Assembly (NCBI RefSeq): GCF_000003605.2
Contig: NW_003109088.1
Span: 208,033 to 218,470, forward strand
Length of the DNA stretch: 10,438 nucleotides
Source of the DNA: Saccoglossus kowalevskii
Taxonomy: Eukaryota > Hemichordata > Enteropneusta > Harrimaniidae
Reading direction: 5' to 3'
Shown piece by piece: positions 1 to 8,530 of this stretch. Made by a program: the position numbers and the translations under genes. The notes beneath the pieces are model-generated. The model did not search any database and was not told the DNA's origin. It was given only the letters and a program-made list of their open reading frames with translations. Every line of letters begins with the position of its first letter. The stretch's first letter is position 1.

Positions 1-1064
1 GGTGTGGATTCTCTCCCGGTGACAGCTTGGTGTCCAGGAGCATGCGTAGATAGCAATTCTGGTGCAACATTTACATCGTGGCATAAGTTCATCTAGGTAA
101 CGAGGATTAAGAACACCACATGCGACCAGTATTGCGTTGAGTGACAGGATTTGTTCATCATATACAATGCGTTCTATAGTCTGTGATTTATCAACGTAAA
201 ACGAAGCGGAGCACTGGTGTTATATATCTACTTGGAAGGGAAGCTTCCCTATCAATGTCAATAGCAGAGCGAAACAAGAGACAATCATTTTTTTATTTTC
301 AAATTAGGAGAAGGTATCGTTGAAACTTGTGTGGGATGACATTCTTGGTTAGACATGTACGTGTTATACAGTAACTATAACAGTGCCACGTACGTGTATA
401 AAACACAATACTATAATAGCGTAAACAACGTGGCAATGCCACTATCTGAGAACTCTCATCATATTATTATTCTTTGGGGCATAAATGCATATAGATTAAA
501 TTCTTCCTTGTCAATCGTTGCAGTTAATGATTGAAGCCGCTAATGAAATATATTTGGTATAAATCAAGTGTGAAGGAAAATTCTGTGGGAACGCAGCGTA
601 TTTTCCTACACGCGAAAATGTACCGTTGATCGCGTTTTGCAACACGTGATCGCGGTCGGTATTCTGTAAATATACAAGTATCACACATACCGATGGACTT
701 GTTTGGTTTACAACAGTGGTCCACGGTCAAAACGCTAAACCACAATCGCCCGGTGTTCAGGTCACGCATTAGAGGTCTGAGTTGGCATAAGAACAAAAAT
801 GACCAATCAATGCCGTCGTCTGAGCATATTGTCAGTTATGTCACACGACATAGGTCACATTGTCCAGTAAATCTATGCATTGTCTAAATTCTCGAGACGA
901 CGATTGACCTGTGATAACCCTGTGTCTAAATACTCGGAATACTAATATATGCCACTATTATAATTGAAGGAGGGTATAAAACCAAAACATTTTATTATAT
1001 TTGTCTAATTTTGCTTCAGTTGACGTTAAACTCGACACAGTGCCATAAATGTACCGTTACTTAC
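1..1064 (-). other. Intron 1 of the downstream OST-alpha-like paralog (no exon 2 seen)
   Basis: The phase-1 donor at 1064-1063 opens an intron that runs off the window. I searched the minus strand for a counterpart of exon 2 (hydrophobic segment followed by K-R-R) and found none. Intron 1 of the neighbour is 1679 nt, so an exon 2 beyond position 1 is expected. The stretch holds a small hairpin at 357-393, a TATA-like word on the plus strand near 974-981 and a stop-free minus frame at 1-217, none of them convincing as genes. Confidence 0.6.
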
Positions 1065-1212
1065 CTGCGTAGTAGTCGTATGTGTACGGCTCTTCATCAC
1101 TGCAGTTCCACTTGGCATCGTTTGACTCTTCTGCCACCGTAACCCGTACAATCTGTGTAACGGTATGCGAATCCATGTATTCAGGGTAGTCTGTCGCCAT
1201 GTTTCCCTCCAT
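1065..1212 (-). CDS. First coding exon of a second, tandem OST-alpha-like gene (partial; rest beyond the window)
   Basis: The exon encodes 49 or 45 codons plus one base, depending on whether the ATG at 1212 (MEGN...) or at 1200 (MATDYPEYM...) is used; both have a purine at -3 and G at +4. An in-frame TGA lies upstream near 1278-1276. The end reads NCSDEEPYTYDYYAG, which aligns without gaps to FCGEEDPFSKDFLEG at the end of exon 1 of the neighbour. Cys, Glu, Pro, Asp and Gly are identical, and several other positions are acidic or aromatic swaps. The donor GCAG|GTAAGT has the same phase 1. NCS is an N-glycosylation sequon. Codons are rich in G and A at the first position. Membrane exons are expected left of position 1. 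Identity rests on this short match plus position and phase. Confidence 0.7.
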
Positions 1213-1232
1213 TCCAGGGTAGTCGTGGGAAT

Positions 1233-2881
1233 CTGAATAAAGCCCACAGATTGCAGAGATGTTTAATACTACCACTCACGTAAAGACGATTATGACAGCA
1301 ACAATGCTACTACGTACGAACCCCGAGTATGACCCCCGAACCCCACCCTGTACAATGACTATGTTGATTATTTCCCACATTGCATCGAACATGATAAACA
1401 CCGTGGACTGTTCAAGGTCCGTCTGTTTCCTCAAATAATAAACACTTCCAGCGTTAAGTTTTAAAATACTCATTAACATGCCATTATATCAAGCGAGTAC
1501 CATAACCTACCAGATCGCACATAGCACGTACATACATGTACATATAATAGAGATGAATACCGTCTAACGACTCGATCTCTAGCTTTTGTTAACTGTATTC
1601 ATACCAATTAGTTTTCATCGCAATGAATGCATTTGCTTTAGGAATAGTTTAGTATACCCGCCTCCTCACTCTGGTTGACTCGCCGCCCAAATTAGACGCT
1701 TTTGGCTAGTTATCGTCACATACTCACCACAACTTCCGTATAATGCCGCACGGTTTCATTGAACTTTCTGTGTTTTGATTCCTCCGTTACTTCACTGTAT
1801 TGATTCGAACTTAGCGTAAGATGGGGTAATTGACACGAGATACAGTGACGTCCCTGTGCGTTATCAGAGTACGTCACTGTGTGTAACCAGAAGACTCTGT
1901 AGAAGGGTCACCGGATCAGGTCATGTGATATGGATATCTGTACGGCGTATATCATAACGTGTTTTATGCATTGGTATGTCTATATACATATACACGTGGG
2001 CACGAATAACCCACGAAATTGTTGGTATTTTTGTTTCCATTTAGAATATTGAAATGTTGTAAAAATTGCCACGGATCACATTCTCAAATACAATGAGAAA
2101 AAACTATCAATGCTCGAAAATAAATCGTTTGAAGTTGAAAAAAATATGTTATAATTGTTTTTTCCATCATAAACAATTTTAGTTTCCTGGCGACCACTGA
2201 CTATCGCGTGAATGTGTACCATCAGTGTATGCAGTATCACCATATTACGATTTACATCGCCGTCAAAGATAAAGGGCATCAAGTATATGGACAGCGTGAA
2301 GGCATGTTGTTTAGAACGTCACTTACACACACGGTTGGAATAAAATATTATTTTATTGGTTACTGTGCGCATCAATGATATGTGATATGTTAGTTATAGT
2401 TAACCTATTAACCCCGCACCCAATAAAGCAAACATACAGTACAAAACAGATATACATTGTCTACTATATATGCGTACTGTAAATAAGACGCATTGTAAAC
2501 TCGGTCGATGACTCACTCAGCCCACTGGCAGATCAGTGCGTGTTTTGTCTTCAGCATATTCTGTCGAGGCGAAGATATTTAGTTCTAATCCGTTCAGTTA
2601 GCGGATTGCGATAACTGTCATGTGACTCTGCTAATCATAAAACGAGATACTGTTGTGGATCACGTCGGCGGTGTTCCCTGATCACATCTGATCACCTAAC
2701 TTTTTGAGAAAATAACCTCCTTTTTGAAACATAGTCGCTGAATCTTATCTGTGATAAAGATTTAATTAAATTGGCAGATTGTAGAACAATATATCTGTAT
2801 TTCTCTGTTATCCAGAACATTGACAGAAATAATGGGCCATGGTCGCAACACATTTTGGAAAACAGAAATATACATTGTATT
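1233..2881. other. Intergenic region between the tandem OST-alpha-like genes
   Basis: About 1.65 kb separate the poly(A) signal of the upstream gene from the first coding exon of the downstream gene. No convincing exon was found on either strand. The region should contain the promoter of the downstream gene. It has a 10-bp inverted repeat with TGACGT arms (1842-1880) and two nuclear-receptor-like half sites (1905-1923). An acceptor-like TTTATTCAG at 1235-1233 directly before the coding exon could end an intron within the 5' UTR. Confidence 0.55.
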
Positions 2882-2887
2882 TTTATT
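2882..2887 (-). terminator. Poly(A) signal AATAAA for the OST-alpha-like gene
   Basis: TTTATT on the plus strand reads AATAAA in the sense of the gene, about 85 nt past the stop codon. This is the only canonical hexamer I noticed in the expected 3' UTR and it supports exon 7 as the last exon. Confidence 0.55.
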
Positions 2888-2970
2888 ATTAGGACGATAA
2901 CCTGTTGGTGAATGGAGAGCTGATTCGACAGGCAATAGAAACAGATGTCGTAGACGGCGCCCTATTCACT

Positions 2971-3269
2971 TTACACACTCACCACATCCGTGGTCCTTAG
3001 TGCATATTTGAACATCATCGCTTTCTGATCATATACTGTATTGTAATTGGCATTCTGGACATCGACGTCGTGTTCGCCAGCCGCGCTCTTCTTTCGTATC
3101 ATTTCCTGCTGCTCCGGTGGCATTTGGACATTGTTGCCGGTCGTCGGCTCGAGCGCTATAGAGGGTCTAGATATGAGGTGGCGCATGTTTCCTAGCTTCG
3201 TTCGGAAAAAGAATCGTGCCGCTATGCAGAGGATGAACATCTCCACAATCATCAGAATGTTGTAGATGA
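2971..3269 (-). CDS. Exon 7 (membrane segment 7, cytoplasmic tail, stop) of the OST-alpha-like gene
   Basis: The acceptor TTTGTTTCTTCCAG is strong and completes an Ile codon begun in exon 6. The exon encodes hydrophobic segment 7 (YNILMIVEMFILCIAARFFF), then basic RTKLGNMRH, then a polar tail of about 70 residues rich in Gln and Asn. The tail ends TTDVVSV with stop TAA at 2973-2971. A GTGAGT donor-like site precedes the stop by three codons. I prefer a terminal exon because a poly(A) signal follows and no matching-phase exon was found before the next gene. Confidence 0.85.
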
Positions 3270-5466
3270 CTGGAAGAAACAAATAAACAACATCGTGATC
3301 GTCATAGAATCTTGCAATGAGGAGTACAGACTGTTTTGTTTGAAAACAAGCATTGACAAGCCCATATGAGAAAACGTCACGTCAAATTAGTAAGAATATG
3401 TTTCGACAGTTCATACAGTGTTTATTGGAACGTCGTCACATGGGTCTGTGTGATCACATGGGGAGCGCTCGGAGTAAAATATGGGTGCCCAACATTGACA
3501 ATTTGTTTTTCCTTGCCATTCATAATGATGATTGACATATGAGGGTTTTCTATTTTAATTTTTTATGATTCCTGAGAAAATATTTTTACTAAGTATTTTA
3601 TACACATGTTTTCCCTAACAATATAAATTGCGTAACATGTCTGGTCAAAATGCGGACTTCTTATACACACTCCGTTGAATTCTTTCCCTATAGCAACGAT
3701 ATATGAAAGATATTTCCTTTTCTCCGAAATACGTCATTTTGACGTGACTTATAAACGGTCTTTCACTAGAGGGCACGATGTATAAGAATGAGGAGTAGTT
3801 ACGCGTTTTCAATTCTCAACATCGTCTCGGTCCATGATATCCAATACTTACTGTTTGCCCTTCCTTGGCTGTTCATTAGCCCTTTACACTCAATAACGCC
3901 AGTGGTCACTAGGATACCCAACACAGCATGCTGCACGTTACTCAATATGAGGGCAAGCTGCACCGTCCAGAAACTTGGGCACGATACGGAAACCACGTAG
4001 GGGCTCCCTAGCCGCTTGGTATATATTTTGTAAAGCGTAAATCGCCAACATCGTCGATATTATGGATATGGTATTCAGGTAGATATACGCTTCGTTAGAG
4101 GCTACCTAAGGAGACAGTTATGCATAGGTGTTAGAGCAGGCAATGATGGGTCTGCAGTCTGCATCATACAAACTGGAAACAATCGCGTTACAATATATAA
4201 ACAGCTCTTCACTTCATTTAAATATATGTATGAAATAATGTTTTTGAAAATAATTCCAGAATTCAAAAGCTTAATAGAGTCTTCAGTTTGTAATCGAACT
4301 AGCACCCACTAGGGCGAACCGGTGAAATTATCATCCGTTGAATTAGTATTGTTTTTGTCCACCTCAAAGAAATAGCGAACCTTTCATGTTCATGTATTGT
4401 GTACAGTTTTTAAATTTACAATTTGTCCATGCTAATAGGTGATCCCTCCCAATAGACAGGATAAATAATCCTTTCAAGTAATATTTCGAAAAATTCCACA
4501 CCTTTCCCGGTGTATAATGTCCGTCAGTCCACAACACAGCAGCTACAAACAGAGTCAGTGGTCTGATGAATGCAACCTGCATGGCCAGCCGCTTCATGCG
4601 GAGTAAGAATGTCCTAACCAAAGAAAGAACATAGTTTTATATGGTAACAACAGCTAGACTGGATCAAGAAAATATTGAACAATAACCATTTCTCTGCTAC
4701 ACCATTGGCGTATAATTATAAACAAATATTCAGCTTATGACCGATAGGGGGCGCAAATCGTTCAACTTCGTCTGCTTCACTGCTAGAGGGCGCCGATAAC
4801 AATGAATGATTTGGTCTCACTTACGCCGTAGTCTTCACTTTAGGGAGACACGGAATGCAACACAACAGCGGAGGGTTTGATATTTTAACTTCTTCTTCGG
4901 CCAGTAAAAGAGTCGCTGCTTCGAAGCCACCAAAGTAATCAAAGATTAACAAGACGAATCGATACAGAGTGATGGAAAAATATCTGAAACAGAGATAGTA
5001 GATCATCTTCATCGTCTGCTCATAGAAATGAATGTAGACTGTGGGGTATTCGCTCGTAATTCACACATTTTTATCAACACAGTGCGAGTCATTCCAAGGT
5101 AACATTGTATGCTACGTTGACTATAACAAAACAGCAAATAATTGTTAAATCCATGAGGCGGATATAAATGTAACCACGATCTTCATAGATTAAAGGGCGG
5201 AGGTCGTCGCCCTTTAAACATTATTCTGAACTCATGTACATGTGTGTCCTCATGCGAGTCCTCTCTGAGTGGCATGCTGAAGCAAACAGCGTCATGACAA
5301 GCGCACAAGACGTGTATATACTTACAGTGATGCATGTATAGAGGCGATGAAGTGAGCTCTTGGTACCCATACAGCCAATAATGATGTGACCGAGAATACC
5401 TGCACGAAAAACACGAATTACTGTTATTTTAAATGTTTGTCCACGACCTCTTACACTTGCATGAAT

Positions 5467-5523
<57 letters not shown>

Positions 5524-8500
5524 AATGTTCATATTTCTTGTATATCTACTAGTATTTGTTTGTGTTTATTGTTTCATTCATATGTTAACAAAAGGGTCAC
5601 GGTTTGCTGTTGCTGCCACTGAAGGTCCGTCTTGAAGGCTTGCGTGCGCATTATGTGTAGCATTATGTGTAGCATTATGTGTAGCATTATGTGTAGCTCT
5701 CGAGCCAATCATTAGATATTTGAATTTATGTGAAAGCTGATATTCAGTATTTGCAAATTGTTATCAATATGTTTGTAAACTAAGGAACAGCTTTCTGCCC
5801 TTCACTGTATTGTTGGATTTTAACCTAGAAATGATCAGACCTCTCTGATTCCCGTGTGGTTTGTCATGGTAAACAAAAGCATCGGTTGTATTGTTGTATA
5901 TATATATACCCTCACTCGTACTGATGCCGCAAATAGAATACTTCAAATATGTACCGAAGAGGTACGCATTGCGCATTGATCGATGAAGTCGCCATTTAAA
6001 CACACATTCGCCAATTCTTCACACTCGCCCGATGTGTCGGTTGTGCTCATGCCACAGTCCTGGCGCGTTTCAACCCCTTGGGATATTTTACTACAATAGG
6101 GTGTGTCTACATCGCGCGTTAAAATTTGCATATAACATTAGCGCGTAACAAAGATTGTGATAAAGAGTGGTATAAACTATCAGTGTTTACTTGAAATCGA
6201 TACCAGGAAGGGGGGGGGGGGTAAAAGAAAAGTTATATAACATTTTATTATTTAATAATTTATTAAAATACATAAGTTTGTCCAACTCAATGTGCTTGGA
6301 ACTCAATTCACGCACATGCGCAGGTGACAACCCTCCCTCTTTAATGCTAATTCCATGCGATATATAAAAAAAATAATGTTGGTATCCCACTACGTCGTTT
6401 AGTTATCACGTTTACCGCGTCATTCAACACTAAAAGCGTTGCACTCGCCGCGTTACGTCCGAAATGAGTCCCACACGGCGTATGAAGACGCGTATAAAAT
6501 AAAATGTTCACGCGAGCGACTTACTGGATAAACGCCCAAGACGCAGGTGACATGTGCGCGCCTTCTCTTCGTCGGTATTTCAGTCTGTATGAATCTGACG
6601 GCTTCCACGAACAGCGCCACTGTAATAACTGTGAGCAGAGTAATGATGACGAGAAAGGCAATTTTCCATCCTGCCAGTCCTGCAAAGAGAAAAAAGATGC
6701 GTGGAGAAATATTATTAATATCAATTGTTACGTATTGTAGACGTACGATTTGCGCGCAAAACAATAGATGAGGCAAAGAAATGACATGTAAGTAAATGTC
6801 TCGTGACTTTCCGAGCTTTGATAAATAAACCTGGGAAGTTGTCGCACAGTGTAATGTAGTAGACTTTCGTTGGGCAAAACAGAAAAAGCTTGATAAACAA
6901 ATAATAATGATTAATGACTAACAATTTTTACATGTTATTGTAGCCCTTGCAACACTCTATCCAACAATTATGATAACACTAATGTCAACATTAATTACGT
7001 CTCGTGACAACTAAATAAACAAAATCCACTGTGCTGCTATTGTTTACTGCTACTAGAAAACTAGAAAATCAGCCAACCAGTTAACCAACACATTTTTATG
7101 AGAAAAGGAAGACTACAATGTTCTCAAAAATAGTAGTTTCTGAATTGTTTAGTTCTTTTACAAAGTGATGGAGGAGAATTCTGTAATAAATTTGAGTACT
7201 CTGTTTTCACAGAGTCAATTAGTCAATATTAATGAAACTTGAAAACAATTTTACATTTTGCTTTCAATTGATCTTAAGTTCTCTGAGAAAAATCAATGAA
7301 AGCGGGCAAGAACTGTTCGCGTAATCGTGTGTTTTTTGTGGTGTTAGACACGTTATTTTTCAAATGGCTGTAAAAGGCTCAAAAACCTAAAGTAGCACAG
7401 TCGAGAGAATATTTAATTAATTTTATATAAATAATGGGTATGCAAACGTGTGCGTTTCGTTTGAACCACGACGTATTTTAGTCTTCTTTCTGTGTGTCTG
7501 GGTTGAAGGGACCTCACGTGTGATGTATGCAATAAGATTGATTATCGAGTAAATGTACAGATTTACGTTAAAATTATCTTTCAACTTTGGGACAACTTAC
7601 GCAGTGTTAACAATAAACAAACTTAAGTGAAAACACACTCTGTACACGTTCACATTGTCAGAAAAAATTCAATGAATGAAATTGGGTTAGCTTTTGACTG
7701 AGGCAACACTGTTCTAACACCTGAATCGTCGTAAATTGTCGACCCGCCTACTGGAAAAACAGAAGTTGTTTCTCGATCCAATTAACTTGTCTCTTTTCTG
7801 AACCCATCTTCTGTCGTACTGTGTTCTAGTTGGTTAGTCCACCATGACCAACAGCGGGTAGTCAGCCACACGCGGAGGCCGGCACATTTCTTTTCTATGT
7901 ATGTTGGCAACGGTTGAGGAATGGTGTATTTTCCGTCAGTGGATGAATTGAATGTGGCATGATCAATTGGCTGGGACCCTTTGATGTTCACGTGAGTTAT
8001 GTTGACCGATGGGTTTTGTAAACGATAAATTCAAGACCTCGATATTCTTCAAAGTTGGCGAAGCGAAGGACCGGAATGGTCGCCATCAATGCGAAGTACC
8101 ATTAGTGCCATGTATTTCATGTTGCGTCAAAGACAATGTCATATTCTCAAAAAGCGCCCAATTCAATCTAAAATTTAGGAATGTTTAAAGTTTGTGTTTG
8201 GTGGTTTCTAAGGTCACCATTATATTTTTTTCCTTCTAGTTATTTGGAATTCAAATACGATTCAGCTGTATACTTTGTAAATCTGTTGACAAATTACTTA
8301 GGGATATAATACACTTATGCTAAACCATTTTGTAGGCAAAAACTTTCGCAGTTCTTACCTTCTAAGAAGTCTTTACTAAACGGGTCTTCCTCGCCACAGA
8401 AGAAAGCATCCGACATTTCCATCGTTTTGTTGTCGCTAACATCTCGCGTATAATTATAGATTTCTTGCGAGCTTGAAATCGACGGTTGGGCGAGAGTTGT

Positions 8501-8530
8501 TGTTGCGCTTCCTATCGTTGTGTTGGCCAT
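2971..8530 (-). CDS. Organic solute transporter subunit alpha-like protein (SLC51A/OST-alpha family), 7 coding exons, frame broken in exon 6
   Basis: Spliced minus-strand gene: exons 8530-8359, 6679-6525, 5399-5326, 4983-4825, 4613-4502, 4105-3852, 3269-2971, all with GT-AG introns and phases 1,0,2,2,0,1. The product is about 407 residues if one surplus base in exon 6 is ignored; human OST-alpha is about 340. Seven hydrophobic segments lie near residues 62-86, 99-121, 126-148, 197-215, 230-252, 271-294 and 309-330. Family marks seen: KRRR after segment 1, WVPR (120-123), DYFGG (149-153), the Cys cluster CCIPCLP (175-181), and PKF before segment 6. The N-terminus is acidic with three N-glycosylation sequons (N3, N26, N34). 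A cytoplasmic tail of about 77 residues ends in VSV. In vertebrates this family pairs with the single-pass OST-beta to move bile acids and steroid conjugates across the basolateral membrane; substrate here is unknown. The related TMEM184 family is less likely because of the Cys cluster. Confidence 0.88.
3270..3851 (-). other. Intron 6 of the OST-alpha-like gene
   Basis: This 582-nt intron has a GTAAGT donor and a TTTCTTCCAG acceptor. The only structure seen is the ACGTCA/TGACGT inverted repeat at 3731-3745. No exon fits here. Confidence 0.75.
3852..4105 (-). CDS. Exon 6 (membrane segments 5 and 6) of the OST-alpha-like gene, carrying a +1 frameshift
   Basis: The acceptor CTGTCTCCTTAG starts in phase 0. 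The first frame encodes segment 5 (YLNTISIISTMLAIYAL), then a loop ending in VPKFL. The conserved continuation (TVQLALILSNVQ, segment 6, to RAN) lies in the next frame. The exon is 254 nt, while the flanking phases demand 253. The surplus base is most simply one G of the CTGGACGG stretch (plus-strand c at 3967-3968). Read straight through, the frame stops at TAA 3940-3938, which would remove segments 6 and 7. This could be an assembly or haplotype error or a true null allele. Donor AACA|GTAAGT, exit phase 1. Confidence 0.82.
4106..4501 (-). other. Intron 5 of the OST-alpha-like gene
   Basis: This 396-nt intron has a weak donor (GTGTGG) and a good acceptor. The open frame of exon 5 continues far into it, up to a stop near 4364, but that extension has no family similarity. 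Confidence 0.7.
4502..4613 (-). CDS. Exon 5 (basic loop and membrane segment 4) of the OST-alpha-like gene
   Basis: This exon encodes residues from the end of Ala187 to Lys224. It has a basic start (FLLRMKRLAMQ), then hydrophobic segment 4 (VAFIRPLTLFVAAVLW), then TDGHYTPGK. This matches the OST-alpha/TMEM184 order of a basic helix, F-[LI]-[RK]-P, and a short polar loop with DG.Y. The acceptor TTCTTTGGTTAG is good. The donor AAAG|GTGTGG is weak at positions +4 to +6 but is the only GT that keeps phase 0 into exon 6. Confidence 0.85.
4825..4983 (-). CDS. Exon 4 (membrane segment 3, DYFGG, Cys cluster) of the OST-alpha-like gene
   Basis: This exon gives the clearest family evidence. Hydrophobic segment 3 (SITLYRFVLLIF) runs into DYFGG. 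An acidic stretch (LLLAEEEVKIS) follows, then NPPLLCCIPCLPKV. In OST-alpha a run of cysteines ending in PCLP or similar follows the same motif order; it is a plausible lipidation site on the cytoplasmic side. The acceptor CTATCTCTGTTTCAG at 4986-4984 keeps phase with exon 3. An AG about 35 bp further upstream would introduce a stop, so it is excluded. The donor is ACGGC|GTAAGT in phase 2. Confidence 0.9.
4984..5325 (-). other. Intron 3 of the OST-alpha-like gene
   Basis: This 342-nt intron has a GTAAGT donor and a CTGTTTCAG acceptor. No other feature was seen in it. Confidence 0.75.
5326..5399 (-). CDS. Exon 3 (end of membrane segment 2, WVPR motif) of the OST-alpha-like gene
   Basis: This is a short 74-nt exon in phase 0 that exits in phase 2. 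It reads VFSVTSLLAVWVPRAHFIAS and on into segment 3. The W-[VI]-P-R turn between segments 2 and 3 is typical of the OST-alpha family. The acceptor ends TTTTCGTGCAG and the donor is CACT|GTAAGT. Only this one of the three frames joins open to both exon 2 and exon 4. The exon lies about 70 bp from a long AT microsatellite in intron 2. Confidence 0.85.
5471..5521. repeat. (AT)25 microsatellite
   Basis: This is a perfect AT dinucleotide run within intron 2, about 70 bp upstream of exon 3 in the sense of the gene. It creates spurious Ile-Tyr repeat frames on both strands. It is likely length-polymorphic. Confidence 0.97.
5648..5695. repeat. Tandem repeat, GCATTATGTGTA x 4
   Basis: Four exact 12-bp copies stand in a row in intron 2. 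The lack of variation between copies suggests recent expansion. Confidence 0.95.
6210..6221. repeat. G12 homopolymer
   Basis: Twelve consecutive G lie on the plus strand in intron 2 (C-run in the transcript). Length may be uncertain in the assembly. Confidence 0.9.
6525..6679 (-). CDS. Exon 2 (membrane segment 1 and KRRR loop) of the OST-alpha-like gene
   Basis: The acceptor CTTTTTTCTCTTTGCAG is strong and the donor is CCA|GTAAGT. The exon encodes Gly58 (completed) to Pro109. It holds hydrophobic segment 1, starting at WKIAFLVIIT, then the loop motif IPTKRRR, which corresponds to the conserved basic loop (P.KRR) of OST-alpha proteins. The start of segment 2 (AHVTCVLGVYP) follows. The length is 155 nt and the exit phase is 0. 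Confidence 0.88.
6680..8358 (-). other. Intron 1 of the OST-alpha-like gene
   Basis: This is the longest intron (1679 nt), AT-rich in 6780-7780. A less AT-rich patch at about 7782-8110 has coding-like minus-strand frames and is described separately. Nothing else recognisable was seen. Confidence 0.7.
8359..8530 (-). CDS. Exon 1 (start codon, glycosylated N-terminus) of the OST-alpha-like gene
   Basis: This exon encodes residues 1-57 plus the first base of Gly58. The ATG at 8530-8528 is the first one after an in-frame TAG four codons upstream. The segment is rich in Ser and Thr with sequons at N3 (NTT), N26 (NYT) and N34 (NKT), which fits an extracellular N-terminus before the first membrane segment. 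It ends in an acidic patch (CGEEDP...) and a strong donor, GAAG|GTAAGA, with GT at 8358-8357. The phase-1 end matches the acceptor of exon 2. The N-terminus of this family is poorly conserved, so the call depends on splicing to exon 2 and on resemblance to the exon at 1065-1212. Confidence 0.8.

Larger units (their letters stand above)
5400..6524 (-). other. Intron 2 of the OST-alpha-like gene
   Basis: This 1125-nt intron contains the (AT)25 microsatellite, a 12-bp tandem repeat, a G12 homopolymer and a coding-like minus-strand frame at 5943-6131. Both splice sites are strong (GTAAGT; TTTTTCGTGCAG). Confidence 0.75.

Noticed and set aside
1-217. Stop-free minus-strand frame of 72 codons with several cysteines
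   Set aside because: It has no ATG and no splice site whose phase matches the preceding exon, and no resemblance to OST-alpha exon 2. It may be part of an exon outside the window, but there is no support.
524-796. 90-codon minus-strand frame and the overlapping plus-strand frame at 693-887
   Set aside because: No domain, membrane segment or splice context was recognised, and it lies in the expected intron 1 of the paralog.
1026-1247. Alternative phase-0 frame through the exon at 1065-1212 (IPTTTLEWRE...), which could join exon 7 of the upstream gene
   Set aside because: Codon pattern and similarity to exon 1 favour the other frame, and exon 7 has its own stop and poly(A) signal.
1276-1479. 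Hydrophobic minus-strand frame ending at a GTGAGT donor-like site just upstream of the second gene
   Set aside because: Joining it to the next exon would need an intron of about 47 nt and does not keep the frame. No family resemblance.
3047-3265. Plus-strand 72-codon frame opposite exon 7
   Set aside because: It is an antisense shadow of the membrane segment 7 and tail coding exon.
4364-4501. Extension of the exon 5 frame to its stop codon
   Set aside because: It has no similarity to the family. Exon 6 joins in phase from 4105, so this is intron sequence.
5221-5622. Open frames with Ile-Tyr runs on both strands
   Set aside because: They come from the (AT)25 microsatellite. The minus one also covers exon 3, but in the wrong frame.
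6504-6771. Two plus-strand frames opposite exon 2
   Set aside because: They are antisense shadows of the exon with membrane segment 1; no independent signal was seen.
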